Part shown: positions 7,935-16,967 of the stretch, in pieces
How the letters are laid out: each line of letters starts with the position of its first letter
Numbering within the stretch: position 1 is the stretch's first letter
Assembly: GCA_028703035.1 (NCBI GenBank)
Contig: JAQVNR010000015.1
Coordinates: 1 to 22,575 of the forward strand
Source of the DNA: Bacilli bacterium
GTDB lineage: Bacteria > Bacillota_I > Bacilli_A > RF39 > UBA660
Direction: 5' to 3'
Length of the DNA: 22,575 nt
Program-made: the position numbers and the translations under genes
Notes under the pieces: generated by a model
Seen by the model: the letters and a program-made list of their open reading frames with translations, nothing else
What the model was told of the DNA's origin: nothing
The model's database searches: none

Positions 7935-8831
7935 ATGAATATAAACTTTGAATTATATAGAATTTTTTATGTAGTAGCTAATGCAGGTAATATTACTAAA
8001 GCTTCAAAAGAACTAATGATTTCGCAACCTGCTATAAGTAAAACTATAAAAAATCTTGAAAATCAGTTAGGAGGTCAATTATTTGTTAGAACAAAAAGAG
8101 GAGTAGTTTTAACTGATGAAGGAAAAGAGTTTTATATTTATATAAAACAAGCTATAGAATTTATATATAATGCTGAAAATAAATTCACTGATTTAATAAA
8201 TTTAGAAACAGGTAGCGTTAGAATAGGAATTTCTACAACACTAACAAAAGAATTTTTATTACCATATTTAGAAACTTTTCACACGAAATATCCTAAAATA
8301 GATATACAGATAACTACAAATATTTTTAACGAACTTTTTCAGAATTTAAGGAACGGGTTAATAGATTTAATTATATTAAATTTACCTGCTTCAAGTGGAA
8401 ATGATATAGAAATAATTAAGCTTAAACAAATACAAGACTGTTTCGTTGTTAATAATCAATACATAGATTTAGTAGGAAAAAGCATATATTTAAAAGATTT
8501 AAATCAATATCCACTAATATTGCAGATGAAAGGCGCTAATGCTAGAACATTCATAGATAACTTTTGTTCTGATAATAGTGTTGTTTTAAAGCCAAATATG
8601 AGTCTATCAAGTTATGGACTTGTAGTTGAATTTTCTAAAATAGGTTTAGGTATTGGCTATGTAACTAGAGATTATATAAAAAAGGAACTTGATAGTGGTA
8701 TATTATATGAGCTAGATATTAAACCGAAAGTTCCAACAAGATATATTGGACTTGCTATATCAAAAAATCATATACCGAGCTTTAGCGCTAAAAAGTTGAT
8801 TGAAATTATTACAAAAGGTATTTCTAAATAA
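7935..8831 (+). CDS. LysR-family transcriptional regulator
   Basis: This 298-aa protein has the usual LysR length. The winged helix-turn-helix is at residues 1-65 (FYVVANAGNITKASKELMIS, then QPAISKTIKNLENQLGGQLF and VRTKRGVVLTDEGKEF). A linker helix follows and then a periplasmic-binding-like co-inducer domain from about residue 90 (GSVRIGISTTLTKEFLLPYL). No conserved redox Cys pair of the OxyR type stands out: cysteines occur at CFVV and FCSD. The ATG follows ACTGGAGGTTATT. The downstream, convergent neighbour is a dead peroxiredoxin, which hints at but does not show an oxidative-stress role. The divergent gene at 7310-7849 is the likelier target. Confidence 0.92.
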   Translation: MNINFELYRIFYVVANAGNITKASKELMISQPAISKTIKNLENQLGGQLFVRTKRGVVLTDEGKEFYIYIKQAIEFIYNAENKFTDLINLETGSVRIGISTTLTKEFLLPYLETFHTKYPKIDIQITTNIFNELFQNLRNGLIDLIILNLPASSGNDIEIIKLKQIQDCFVVNNQYIDLVGKSIYLKDLNQYPLILQMKGANARTFIDNFCSDNSVVLKPNMSLSSYGLVVEFSKIGLGIGYVTRDYIKKELDSGILYELDIKPKVPTRYIGLAISKNHIPSFSAKKLIEIITKGISK

Positions 8832-8835
8832 AACA

Positions 8836-9048
8836 TTAGGTTTGGCCTTAATTTTAATTCAACTGGTGAGTGGACGAAAATATAAATCCATCTAAAGTTT
8901 ATTAATTACATTATTTCTACTTGTTGATAGTGGATAATATAAAATTGTTCTAATTTTAGATTCAGGATTAATTATAAATACAGCTCTAACAGCTTGAATT
9001 AGGTTGACCTAGTTGGCTCATTCCATATTTATTAGCTACTTCCGCGAA
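8836..9048 (-). pseudogene. 1-Cys peroxiredoxin (Prx6-type) remnant
   Basis: Reading the minus strand, FAEVANKYGMSQLGQPNSS (9047-8991) is followed after a frameshift by QAVRAVFIINPESKIRTILY and then YPLSTSRNNVINKL. A stop and a second frame change precede FVHSPVELKLRPN. This order matches the second half of Prx6-type peroxiredoxins (EVAxxYGM, AVRAVFIIDPxxxIR, YPxxxGRN, TPxNW). The N-terminal half with the peroxidatic Cys is missing. The terminator of the convergent popT gene abuts the break. It is a dead gene and makes up most of the LysR-popT gap. Confidence 0.8.
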
Positions 9049-9078
9049 AAATAAAAACTGAATCTTCAGTTTTCTTTT
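9049..9078 (-). terminator. Terminator after popT
   Basis: AAAACTGA (9054-9061) pairs with TCAGTTTT (9066-9073) around ATCT. The stem overlaps the popT stop codon and is followed on the minus strand by TTTTTATTTTT. Confidence 0.7.
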
Positions 9079-9884
9079 TTTATCGCAATATTATATCCGA
9101 TACGATAAGTTATAAAAAAAGCGATGAAGGCAAATATTAGGCTTGTTAAAGTTTCCAAATTAAAAGCAAACTGACCTCTTATGACCGCTGGTATTGTCGC
9201 AATACAAAACCCTGATACTGCATAATAAGTATAGCCATAATGTTTTTTAAGTAAAAAGTTTACTAAAAAAACCAAAAAAATTGCTCCGACTCCTAACCCA
9301 GTAAATATTGGAAATAAAACAACTAAATCTACTTTAGATATGGCATAAAGAAAATAATCATAATAACCAATTAAACTAAGAATTACTGTACTACTTATTC
9401 CAGGTATCACCGTTGAACCAGCTAGTACTAATCCAAGTACTGCACTTTCAAAAAATGTCAAACTACCAGCTTGGATTCCTTCATAATTTTTAAGAAATAA
9501 TAGAGCTATTCCTATAAAAAAAGTAATAGCTAAAGGGATAATATAACTTTTTTTAAAACCATGTTTGTTTGCTTCCTTAAAAAGTAAAGGAATTGTTCCA
9601 ATAATAAACCCAACAAACGCATAAGTAGTTTGCATTGGATAGATGTCTAGAAAAAATAATATAATATTACCAAATAAGACAGTCCCAACAACAACCCCTA
9701 AGCCAATTGGCATTAAAAATAAAATATTCTTTTTTAAATTTTTAAGTTTTACTAGTTCTGTTATTGCTGTTATACACTTATGATATATCCCCATGATAAC
9801 AAAAAGTGCTCCCCCACTTAAGCCAGGAACAATATTCCCAATACCACCTAAGATGCCTTTAAAAAAATTTGCCAATATATTCAC
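9066..9884 (-). CDS. popT: DUF368 undecaprenyl-phosphate transporter (PopT)
   Basis: This 272-aa polytopic membrane protein has about eight hydrophobic segments. DUF368 proteins were shown in other bacteria to return undecaprenyl phosphate to the cytoplasmic face, recycling the carrier used for wall polymers. The signature is duplicated in inverted-topology style: NIVPGLSGGALFVIMGIY (about 17-34) and GSTVIPGISSTVILSLIGYY (about 155-175), each with a P-G-x-S core. The length is typical. The ATG follows AGAGGAGTGAAT. It stands alone between a Prx remnant and a leader hairpin. In this window it fits with the LtaS-like, YfhO-LtaS and LCP genes, which all depend on lipid-carrier traffic at the membrane. 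Confidence 0.87.
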   Translation of the reverse strand: MNILANFFKGILGGIGNIVPGLSGGALFVIMGIYHKCITAITELVKLKNLKKNILFLMPIGLGVVVGTVLFGNIILFFLDIYPMQTTYAFVGFIIGTIPLLFKEANKHGFKKSYIIPLAITFFIGIALLFLKNYEGIQAGSLTFFESAVLGLVLAGSTVIPGISSTVILSLIGYYDYFLYAISKVDLVVLFPIFTGLGVGAIFLVFLVNFLLKKHYGYTYYAVSGFCIATIPAVIRGQFAFNLETLTSLIFAFIAFFITYRIGYNIAIKKEN

Positions 9885-9904
9885 TCCTCTATAACATTTT
9901 TATT

Positions 9905-9939
9905 TATTTCGCATTTTAATATGCGAAATATTTTTTTTT
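9905..9939 (+). terminator. Hairpin with T-run in the popT leader
   Basis: A perfect 10-bp stem (9905-9914 with 9921-9930, loop TTTAAT) is followed by nine Ts on the plus strand. No plus-strand gene precedes it closely, so it may stop antisense transcription coming through popT from the LysR gene, or act as a structure in the popT 5' leader when read on the minus strand. The rest of 9940-10082 has no gene. Confidence 0.5.
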
Positions 9940-10082
9940 GTGACGCTAGCCCTTTCTATTTTTAAAAAAAGGAATAGTTTATAGTATAAGAAAGCAATAC
10001 ACTTTTCTTATCTAGCTTTCTTTTATTAATACTTTATAAGTATAGCACATCTAAATATTATAATATATTTATTTAACCTCCA

Positions 10083-10110
10083 AAGCTGAATTTTATGATT
10101 CAGCTTACTT
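10083..10110. terminator. Hairpin at the end of the cadherin-like gene
   Basis: AAGCTGAAT (10083-10091) pairs with ATTCAGCTT (10098-10106), overlapping the stop codon of the minus-strand gene. The T-run is better on the plus strand than on the minus strand, so as a terminator for that gene it is imperfect. Confidence 0.45.
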
Positions 10111-11877
10111 TTTATTTTTAGATTTATTATTATTCTTTTTAACTTCTTTTTTTGGTTGAACTTTTGTTTTTGCTGAAGATGAAGATTGCCCCTTACTTTT
10201 AGAATTTCCTTTAACACTGGAGCTTTTATTGGTTTTGTTGGTAACCTTTACAGTACCCTTATTAGGTGTAGCTTTTGGTTTTACACTAGCTTTAGCTGGG
10301 CTCTTTGAATTCGCTTTTGGTTTTACTGGTGATTGTTTAGAGCTTTTGTTAACTACAGCATCACTTACTCTTTTAGAACCTTGAGAATTTACTTTTTTAT
10401 TAGTTTTCTTTTTTGGTGTTGCTTTAGATTTTATTGAACTATTTGATTTTTTTGAAGAAGATTTTACTTTTTTATTTTTGGATTTAACTATTACTAGCTT
10501 TTTATTATCAAAAAGTTTTTTAAAATTAAATCTTTTTTTAATTTTAATTAAAATGTTGTATTTTTTAATTAATTTAAAAACAATTAAAAGTAAAGATCCA
10601 AATAAAATTAATAATAGAAACGGGATTAAGAAATTAGTTGTTTTATGGCCAATCTGAATGCTATATGTATATTTACTTTCATTTTCGGCTTTGACAATTA
10701 CTTTTATAATACTACCGTCTACTAAATCCTCATTACCAATAATACTAATACTTGAATTATTATCTTCTGGTATTGCAGTAATATCTAACTTTTTAACCGA
10801 CTTTTTAATAGCTAAGTTATAGTTTCTAACTCGTTTATTAAATTTTAAATCATATTTATTTATAATTAATGATTTTAAATAAAAGTTAGAAGATTTATTA
10901 GATAATAATCTAGTTACATTTATTACATAAGTTTGAATTTCTCCTTCATTATTTTTTATTTTAATTATAATATCATTATCTCCATCTTCAATTTCGATAG
11001 TTCTATTACCATAATCTTTTATTAATGATAATCCATCCTCTAGTTTAATATTTAATTCTAAACTTTGAGTTTTAGAATCAAGTTCGATATTATACTCATA
11101 AACATTTGGATTAAAGTTAAAATCAAGTACTTCATTTTTAGTTTTTAATTCAATTAAATTTGCGGTGATTTTACTCTCTTGGTAAACATCATTAATAATA
11201 TATAAATAATAAATTCTACTTACTTCTGACTCACTGCTTACTTTAATAGGAACAACCGTTAGATAACTATTTTCATTTAATTCTTTTTCCCCAGTTCCAC
11301 TTACCAGCGAGTTTTTGTCTAATAAATCAACAGTAATATTTAACTTATCAGTTGGTAATATTATTTTATAGGAATAAATTTCACTATTAAAAGATGATAT
11401 TTCTTTATCATTAATATATATATTAGAAAGTTTATTTTCTGATGATAGAATTTTTATATTTTGATTTACATTATCTAACTCTAAAATTTTATTATCTTTG
11501 GTATTAAAAAGCACAATATTTTTAAGATTTATATCTTTATTGCCATACTCAACTCCTTCAAGAAGTAAAATACCAAACTGTTGTAAATTACTAACTAAAA
11601 TATTGTTTTTAGTTTCAGCCGTAATTGTATTTTTATTAATAGATAAATTCCATAAATTAGTAAAATTTGTCCTGACTTCATCAAGTGATAGACCACTACT
11701 TAAATCAATATCAAAAGTTATTTTATTAAATTCAAAACTTGTATTAACATTAGTTCTACAAGTAAATTTTTCTAACTCTTTAAAGACTTCTTTATCACAA
11801 TCAATTTTTAATTCATCTTTTGCAAAAACATTTAAAGGAAATATACATAGAATCAATAATAAAATATATTTTTTCAA
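10105..11877 (-). CDS. Membrane protein with cadherin-like repeats outside and histone-like tail inside
   Basis: This 590-aa protein has a signal peptide (cleavage likely after VFA19), then a cohesin-like beta domain with Cys27 and Cys40 (about 20-130). Two to three cadherin-like beta-sandwich repeats follow (about 150-230, 238-323, 333-410; the cue is the pattern L-x-x-L-x-I-N...F-x-P-x-x-x-x-Y). One membrane helix spans 415-437. The final 150 residues are almost only Lys, Ser, Thr, Asn, Pro and Ala, with short SPxKxKxx-type units like histone H1 or nucleoid-binding tails. The predicted topology puts the beta domains outside and the basic tail in the cytoplasm. The start is TTG, placed 7 bases after AGGTGA; no ATG fits. 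The function is unknown. Confidence 0.75.
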   Translation of the reverse strand: MKKYILLLILCIFPLNVFAKDELKIDCDKEVFKELEKFTCRTNVNTSFEFNKITFDIDLSSGLSLDEVRTNFTNLWNLSINKNTITAETKNNILVSNLQQFGILLLEGVEYGNKDINLKNIVLFNTKDNKILELDNVNQNIKILSSENKLSNIYINDKEISSFNSEIYSYKIILPTDKLNITVDLLDKNSLVSGTGEKELNENSYLTVVPIKVSSESEVSRIYYLYIINDVYQESKITANLIELKTKNEVLDFNFNPNVYEYNIELDSKTQSLELNIKLEDGLSLIKDYGNRTIEIEDGDNDIIIKIKNNEGEIQTYVINVTRLLSNKSSNFYLKSLIINKYDLKFNKRVRNYNLAIKKSVKKLDITAIPEDNNSSISIIGNEDLVDGSIIKVIVKAENESKYTYSIQIGHKTTNFLIPFLLLILFGSLLLIVFKLIKKYNILIKIKKRFNFKKLFDNKKLVIVKSKNKKVKSSSKKSNSSIKSKATPKKKTNKKVNSQGSKRVSDAVVNKSSKQSPVKPKANSKSPAKASVKPKATPNKGTVKVTNKTNKSSSVKGNSKSKGQSSSSAKTKVQPKKEVKKNNNKSKNKK

Positions 11878-11913
11878 AGAAAAGTCACCTACCTAATAAA
11901 AGTATACCACAAT

Positions 11914-11937
11914 AAATAAGGCTTGATAACCTTATTT
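11914..11937 (-). terminator. Weak hairpin after the 125-aa gene
   Basis: AAATAAGG and CCTTATTT pair across an 8-base loop, overlapping the stop codon of the upstream gene. There is no strong T-run, so partial readthrough into the cadherin-like gene is likely. Confidence 0.35.
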
Positions 11938-12309
11938 AAACACAAATACATACTTTGTTTTTTCATCATATGAAACTAATGTCACTTCTGTATCTGCAGA
12001 TATAATATTAGTTTCTCTTGCTTCGGTTTTATCTGTTTCGCCTGACTCGTTAACTTTCCATAAATAAGGTGTATTTATTTTAATAAAATCACGATCAACA
12101 TTGATTACTTCAATATCTAGTTTACATTCTTCGTTCTTTTCCGCAAAATATAATTTTGTCCCACTAAAGACTTCGAAGTTTTTAGAGATAGAATTACATT
12201 TCACATATAATCTCTTGGTATCATCATAACTAGTATTATTAAGTAACATCACAACCCCAATTCCACAAATTATTACAATAGGGATTAAAAATTGCCAAAA
12301 ATTTTTCAT
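11932..12309 (-). CDS. Signal-anchored small extracytoplasmic protein, unknown
   Basis: This 125-aa protein was not recognised. A membrane helix at residues 5-24 (FLIPIVIICGIGVVMLL) is followed by a small beta-rich outside domain with two cysteines (about 38 and 62) that could form a disulfide. The ATG follows TTGGAGATGATGT. It precedes the cadherin-like gene by 54 bases on the same strand, so the two probably form an operon and act at the same envelope site. Confidence 0.65.
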   Translation of the reverse strand: MKNFWQFLIPIVIICGIGVVMLLNNTSYDDTKRLYVKCNSISKNFEVFSGTKLYFAEKNEECKLDIEVINVDRDFIKINTPYLWKVNESGETDKTEARETNIISADTEVTLVSYDEKTKYVFVFK

Positions 12310-12454
12310 TACATCATCTCCAATTAAATATTATTTACCCTGTAAATCAATTGTACCAAATTGCTAGCGCAAAGTCTATAATCAGGAAAAAAAAATTCTT
12401 TTTTCGCTGAATTTCATTTGGAATTCAGCATTTCCTAATAAATAAAAAAGTGGG
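12310..12454. other. Divergent intergenic region with one hairpin
   Basis: GCTGAATT (12406-12413) pairs with AATTCAGC (12422-12429). A T-rich stretch (read on the minus strand) follows after about ten bases. The stem shares the core GCTGAAT/ATTCAGC with the hairpin at 10083-10106. No coding frame stands out. Confidence 0.4.
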
Positions 12455-12484
12455 TTCGCAAATATATTCGTTTTATGATATAAT
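12455..12484 (+). promoter_or_regulatory. Promoter of the YfhO-LtaS fusion gene
   Basis: TTCGCA (12455-12460), 18 bases, then a consensus TATAAT (12479-12484), 22 bases before the ATG. Confidence 0.6.
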
Positions 12485-12506
12485 TTTTAAGTATTAACCG
12501 AGGTTT

Positions 12507-15500
12507 ATGATGAAAAAATTAAATAAAAAAGATATATTTTTTTTACTAATATTATTTATTTTTATTTCTACTTTTATTCTATATTTAAGAATAAAAGGTT
12601 TCGGGTTTGCATCAAATGTTGACTGGATTAGTCAACATGTAACAATTCCCGAATACTTTCGAAATGTTTTTTATGAAACTGGAAATTTTTTTTCTAAATT
12701 TAGTCCTCATTTAGGAATGGGACAAAATATATTTTACTTCTTTTATTATGGCTACTTAAGTCCAATAATTCTAATTTCTTATTTATTACCATTTATTTCA
12801 ATGGCTAATTATATTCAAGGTGTTTCAATTTTAAATATTTTTATTAGTGTTTATCTTTTATATAAATGGATTAATAATAATTATAATCAAAAAGTAGCAT
12901 TAATTGCCACAATAATTTTTGCTTTTTCTGGACCACTTTTTTATCATTCTCATCGCCATATTATGTTTGTTAATTATTTTCCATTTTTAATTGGAGCATT
13001 AATTGCCGTTGATCATTACTTAAAAAATAAGAAAAGTCTTTTACTTATTTTTATGGTCTTTTTAATGATTATGACTAGTTTTTATTTTAGTATTCCAGGA
13101 ATTATTGCAATTGGAATATATAGTTTATATAAAATTATTCCTAAAAAAGATTATAAAAAACTACTTAATATAATATTTTTTGTTTTTATAAGTATCTTGC
13201 TAGCTTCTTTTGTATTAGTACCACTTATATATGCTATATATACAGGAAGAAGTGATACTGACTTTTATTTAAATTTAAAAGAAATACTTATTCCAACTCT
13301 TAATTATCCTTTAACATTTTATTATACATACTCTTTAGGGTTATCATTTATTTATGTTGTTTCCTTAGTTTATAACTTTATGACTAAGAAAAATAATAAT
13401 ATATTTTTAGGAATAGTATTATCTGCAAGTATGAGTATACCTATCATAAGTTTTATTTTAAATGGTTTTATGTATGTTGATGGCAAATGCTTTATTCCTT
13501 TTTTACCAATTGCATTAATTGCAATTAGTAATTTTATTAATGATTTATTTAAAAATAAAGTTGATTTAAAAAAATTATTATATTTATTAATTCCAGTTAT
13601 AATTATTATGCTTATATATGCCTATGATTATAATAAAATTAATATATTAATAACTGATATATTACTTATAATTACATTTTTATTTATAATTTATAAAACT
13701 AAAAAACATATATTAATTATAATGCCGATAATATTTATTTCCATTAATTCATTTATAATTTTAAATAACAATGAACAATATGTAAAAATAGAAACTTTAA
13801 AGGATGAAAATAATTATGCTTATAAAGAGCTGTTAAAAAATGTTAATCAAGAATCTATCTACCGAACTTTAATTAATGATAATTTAATAAATAAAGTTAA
13901 TAAGGTTTATTCATTAAATCAATATAATACTTCTATTTATTCATCAGCTTCTAATCAAAGTTATTTAAAGTTTGTTAGAGATACTTTTCAAAATGAAGTA
14001 ATTAATAAAGATTATAGTACTATTACCGGAAGTAATAATGTTTTATTTAATATCTATAGCGGAAATAAATATTTAATAACCAAAAATAACCCTTTAATTG
14101 GTTATAACGAAATAATAACTGTTTCTGATCTTACTTTATATGAAAATAATGATGTTCTACCAATTGGATACTCTAGTTCAAAAATAATGAGTTTAAGAGA
14201 ATTTAAAAACTTAGAATATCCATATACTATTGATGCCCTACTTAATTATGTTATTGTTGATAAAAGCTTTGATGATGTTTATAAAAGTAATATTAATAAA
14301 ATTAACCTTCAAGGTGATATTACTACAAATAACATAATTTATGAAGTTAAAAACGATAAATACTTGATTGAAGCAAGAGAAAATGCTTCAATCAAATATA
14401 AACTAAATAAAGCCTTAGATAATAAGATTTTAATTATTAAATTTAAGATGGACAAAGAAAAAAGTGGCTACTATTGCAGTTCTAATATAACAATTAATGG
14501 AATTACTAATGAGCTTTCTTGTAATAACTGGAAATATCACAATGATAATTATACTTTTGAATATGTTATTTCAGATAATAAGAAAATTGATACATTAGAT
14601 ATATCTTTTAGTAAAGGAATTTTTGAAATTAGTAATATTGAATTTTATATATTAGATTATAAAAAAATAAAAACATTAAATAATAATATATCTCCATTTA
14701 TTATTAATAATGACTTAACAGATGATAATTATATTTATGGAACAATTCAAAGTGATCAAGATGGATATTTTAAACTAACAATTCCCTATCAAAAAAAAGG
14801 TTTTACTATCTATGTAGATGGAGTAAAAACACCACATTTTAAAGTGGACGAAACTTTTATTGGTTTTGAAATTTTAAAAGGAGAACATATAATAGAAATT
14901 AAATTTAATCCTCCCTATTTAAATTTAGGATTAATAATAAGTATTATTGGTATTATCTTCCTTCTATTTAATATTTTTCATTCAAAATTAAAACCTTTTT
15001 GGGAAAAATTAATAAATTATTTAAGAAAGCTTTTTACTTATATTAAAGATTATACATCATTATATATAATTAATAACCGCGGATATTTTACTTTATTTGC
15101 ATCATTAATCATTTTAGATCTTTCTTTAAGAATATTTTATTATCCAATTATTAAATTTTATTCAGTTTTAGCTATTGTTCCTAACCTATTTACTATAATA
15201 TGGATTATTCTAATTTTAAGTTTAACTAAAACTTTCAAAAATAAATTAGGAAAAACTATCTATTTAATTTTTTATATATTTTACTTAATAATTTTTCTTG
15301 TTCAAGCAATATACTTTTCTTATTTCAATACATTTTTTGATTTTAGTGTTACTCACTTAGCTGGAGAAGGAGCTGCTTATTTAGATAGTGTACTTTTAAA
15401 TATTAAGTACTGGGTTGTAATAGTATCTATTATAAGTGTTTATTTAACTATTAAAGGTCTTAAAATAATAACCCATAGCGATAAATTTAAATTAAAAATT

Positions 15501-16880
15501 TTTATTATTTTAGTTTTAACTTTTTGTTTAGCCCACCTTGCTCTTCCCTATCTTTTAGGAGGTACTAAAAGCAGTGTTGAGTGGGATGATTGGCGCAATC
15601 AAAGAAGTATTTATACTTCATTTAATGATAATAATAAAAGTATGATGGTTGCAGGGATATTTGAGTATACTGTTAGAGACTTTTATATCCAATACCTAAG
15701 AAATAATGAAAAAATATCAAATGAAGAAGAAAATATTTTAACTGATAATTTTAGTAATTCTGAATTAAATACACCAAATAATTATACTGGTATTTTCAAA
15801 GATAAAAATTTAATTTTAATTCAGCTTGAAAGTATTGATGAATTCTTAATTACTAAAAAGATAATGCCTACGACTTATGAACTAATGAAAAGCTCAATTA
15901 ATTTTACTAATCACTTTTCATTTACTTCTGGAGGAGGATCAACATTTAACTCTGAATTTATGGTTAACACTGGCTACTCAACTGCATATAATTATAATCA
16001 AAATGCTTATTCATTTAGTAGAAATAATTATGATTTTTCTCTTCCTAATTTATTGAAAAAAGAAGGTTATATATCAAATGCTTTTCATATGAATTCCGGT
16101 GAATATTATTCGAGAGGAACTAATTATAAAAGCTTTGGCTATAATAATTATTATGGCTTGAAAAACACCAATGATTATAAAGATAATACTAATTACTGGC
16201 TAGATAGAGAACTTATCTTAAATAAAAGTTTTAATAAACTACTTTTTAAAGAAGATTTATTTATGAATTTTATTATTACTTATTCAGCTCATATGCCATA
16301 TAAAAGCTCTAAAGGCACATGTAGTCTTTTAACTGATAAAGAAGGATTAACTGAGTTTGAATGCCTAAAAATTCAAGCTAAAGAAACAGATGATTTTATT
16401 AAATTGTTACTAGAAGATTTAGCTAAAAAAGATAAACTTGATAAGACAGTAATTGCCTTCTTTAGTGATCATTACTTATATACTCTTGAAGATTATTCTA
16501 TTTTAGATAAATATAAAATAACGGATAATCAGCTGATAAATAAAACTCCATTCTTTATTTGGAGTGGTGGAGATTATAAAAAAAATATTAAAAAAATAAA
16601 TTCTCAACTTGATATTTTACCAACTATTTTAAATTTAATGGGAATAAAATATTATCCAAATTATTATTTAGGAAGAGATATATTAGATAATGATTTTAAA
16701 CAAATAGTTTATTTTAATGATGGTAGCTGGTATGATGGAAAAACATATGTTAAAGATGGAACATATTTAACTGGTAAAATAATAAGTGATGAAAAAATCA
16801 ATGAAATAAATACCTACGTTAAAAGAAAAATGATCTTAAATGATGCAGTTATTAAATCTAATTATTTTAACAATAATTAG
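12507..16880 (+). CDS. YfhO-like glycosyltransferase fused to an LTA-synthase-like domain
   Basis: This 1457-aa protein joins two envelope enzymes in one frame. Residues 1 to about 825 look like YfhO, a multi-helix GT-C transferase that adds sugars to lipoteichoic acid outside the cell: ten or more helices, an early VDWISQ motif with D39 and Q43 after the first helix, then an outside beta-rich part (about 420-800) ending in the typical GFTIYVDGVKTP and FKVDETFIGFEILKGEHIIE segment. Residues about 860-1018 hold four or five more helices. Residues 1098-1400 are an LtaS/sulfatase domain with E1108 (QLES), T1146 (GGGSTFNSEF), H1194, R1203, H1262 and D1321-H1322. All catalytic positions seem kept. 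The ATG follows CCGAGGTTT; the second Met is an equally possible start. The exact products are not known. Confidence 0.85.
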   Translation: MMKKLNKKDIFFLLILFIFISTFILYLRIKGFGFASNVDWISQHVTIPEYFRNVFYETGNFFSKFSPHLGMGQNIFYFFYYGYLSPIILISYLLPFISMANYIQGVSILNIFISVYLLYKWINNNYNQKVALIATIIFAFSGPLFYHSHRHIMFVNYFPFLIGALIAVDHYLKNKKSLLLIFMVFLMIMTSFYFSIPGIIAIGIYSLYKIIPKKDYKKLLNIIFFVFISILLASFVLVPLIYAIYTGRSDTDFYLNLKEILIPTLNYPLTFYYTYSLGLSFIYVVSLVYNFMTKKNNNIFLGIVLSASMSIPIISFILNGFMYVDGKCFIPFLPIALIAISNFINDLFKNKVDLKKLLYLLIPVIIIMLIYAYDYNKINILITDILLIITFLFIIYKTKKHILIIMPIIFISINSFIILNNNEQYVKIETLKDENNYAYKELLKNVNQESIYRTLINDNLINKVNKVYSLNQYNTSIYSSASNQSYLKFVRDTFQNEVINKDYSTITGSNNVLFNIYSGNKYLITKNNPLIGYNEIITVSDLTLYENNDVLPIGYSSSKIMSLREFKNLEYPYTIDALLNYVIVDKSFDDVYKSNINKINLQGDITTNNIIYEVKNDKYLIEARENASIKYKLNKALDNKILIIKFKMDKEKSGYYCSSNITINGITNELSCNNWKYHNDNYTFEYVISDNKKIDTLDISFSKGIFEISNIEFYILDYKKIKTLNNNISPFIINNDLTDDNYIYGTIQSDQDGYFKLTIPYQKKGFTIYVDGVKTPHFKVDETFIGFEILKGEHIIEIKFNPPYLNLGLIISIIGIIFLLFNIFHSKLKPFWEKLINYLRKLFTYIKDYTSLYIINNRGYFTLFASLIILDLSLRIFYYPIIKFYSVLAIVPNLFTIIWIILILSLTKTFKNKLGKTIYLIFYIFYLIIFLVQAIYFSYFNTFFDFSVTHLAGEGAAYLDSVLLNIKYWVVIVSIISVYLTIKGLKIITHSDKFKLKIFIILVLTFCLAHLALPYLLGGTKSSVEWDDWRNQRSIYTSFNDNNKSMMVAGIFEYTVRDFYIQYLRNNEKISNEEENILTDNFSNSELNTPNNYTGIFKDKNLILIQLESIDEFLITKKIMPTTYELMKSSINFTNHFSFTSGGGSTFNSEFMVNTGYSTAYNYNQNAYSFSRNNYDFSLPNLLKKEGYISNAFHMNSGEYYSRGTNYKSFGYNNYYGLKNTNDYKDNTNYWLDRELILNKSFNKLLFKEDLFMNFIITYSAHMPYKSSKGTCSLLTDKEGLTEFECLKIQAKETDDFIKLLLEDLAKKDKLDKTVIAFFSDHYLYTLEDYSILDKYKITDNQLINKTPFFIWSGGDYKKNIKKINSQLDILPTILNLMGIKYYPNYYLGRDILDNDFKQIVYFNDGSWYDGKTYVKDGTYLTGKIISDEKINEINTYVKRKMILNDAVIKSNYFNNN

Positions 16881-16967
16881 ATTTTTTTTATATAAACATT
16901 ATCATAAATAATGGATAATGTTCTACTCCTTTTTCATCAATATAAATATTGGTATCAATTTCAAACA

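Noticed and set aside
7279..7938. Plus-strand open frames at 7279-7530 and 7648-7938
   Set aside because: They overlap the minus-strand gene at 7310-7849, which has a strong GGAGG site and a sensible composition. The plus-strand products look like low-complexity shadows.
16886..16967. Short minus-strand frame starting MMFEIDTNIYIDEKG
   Set aside because: About 27 codons over a 9-bp inverted repeat (16895-16903 with 16914-16922), with no ribosome site or recognisable family; it may be debris from the adjacent pseudogene.
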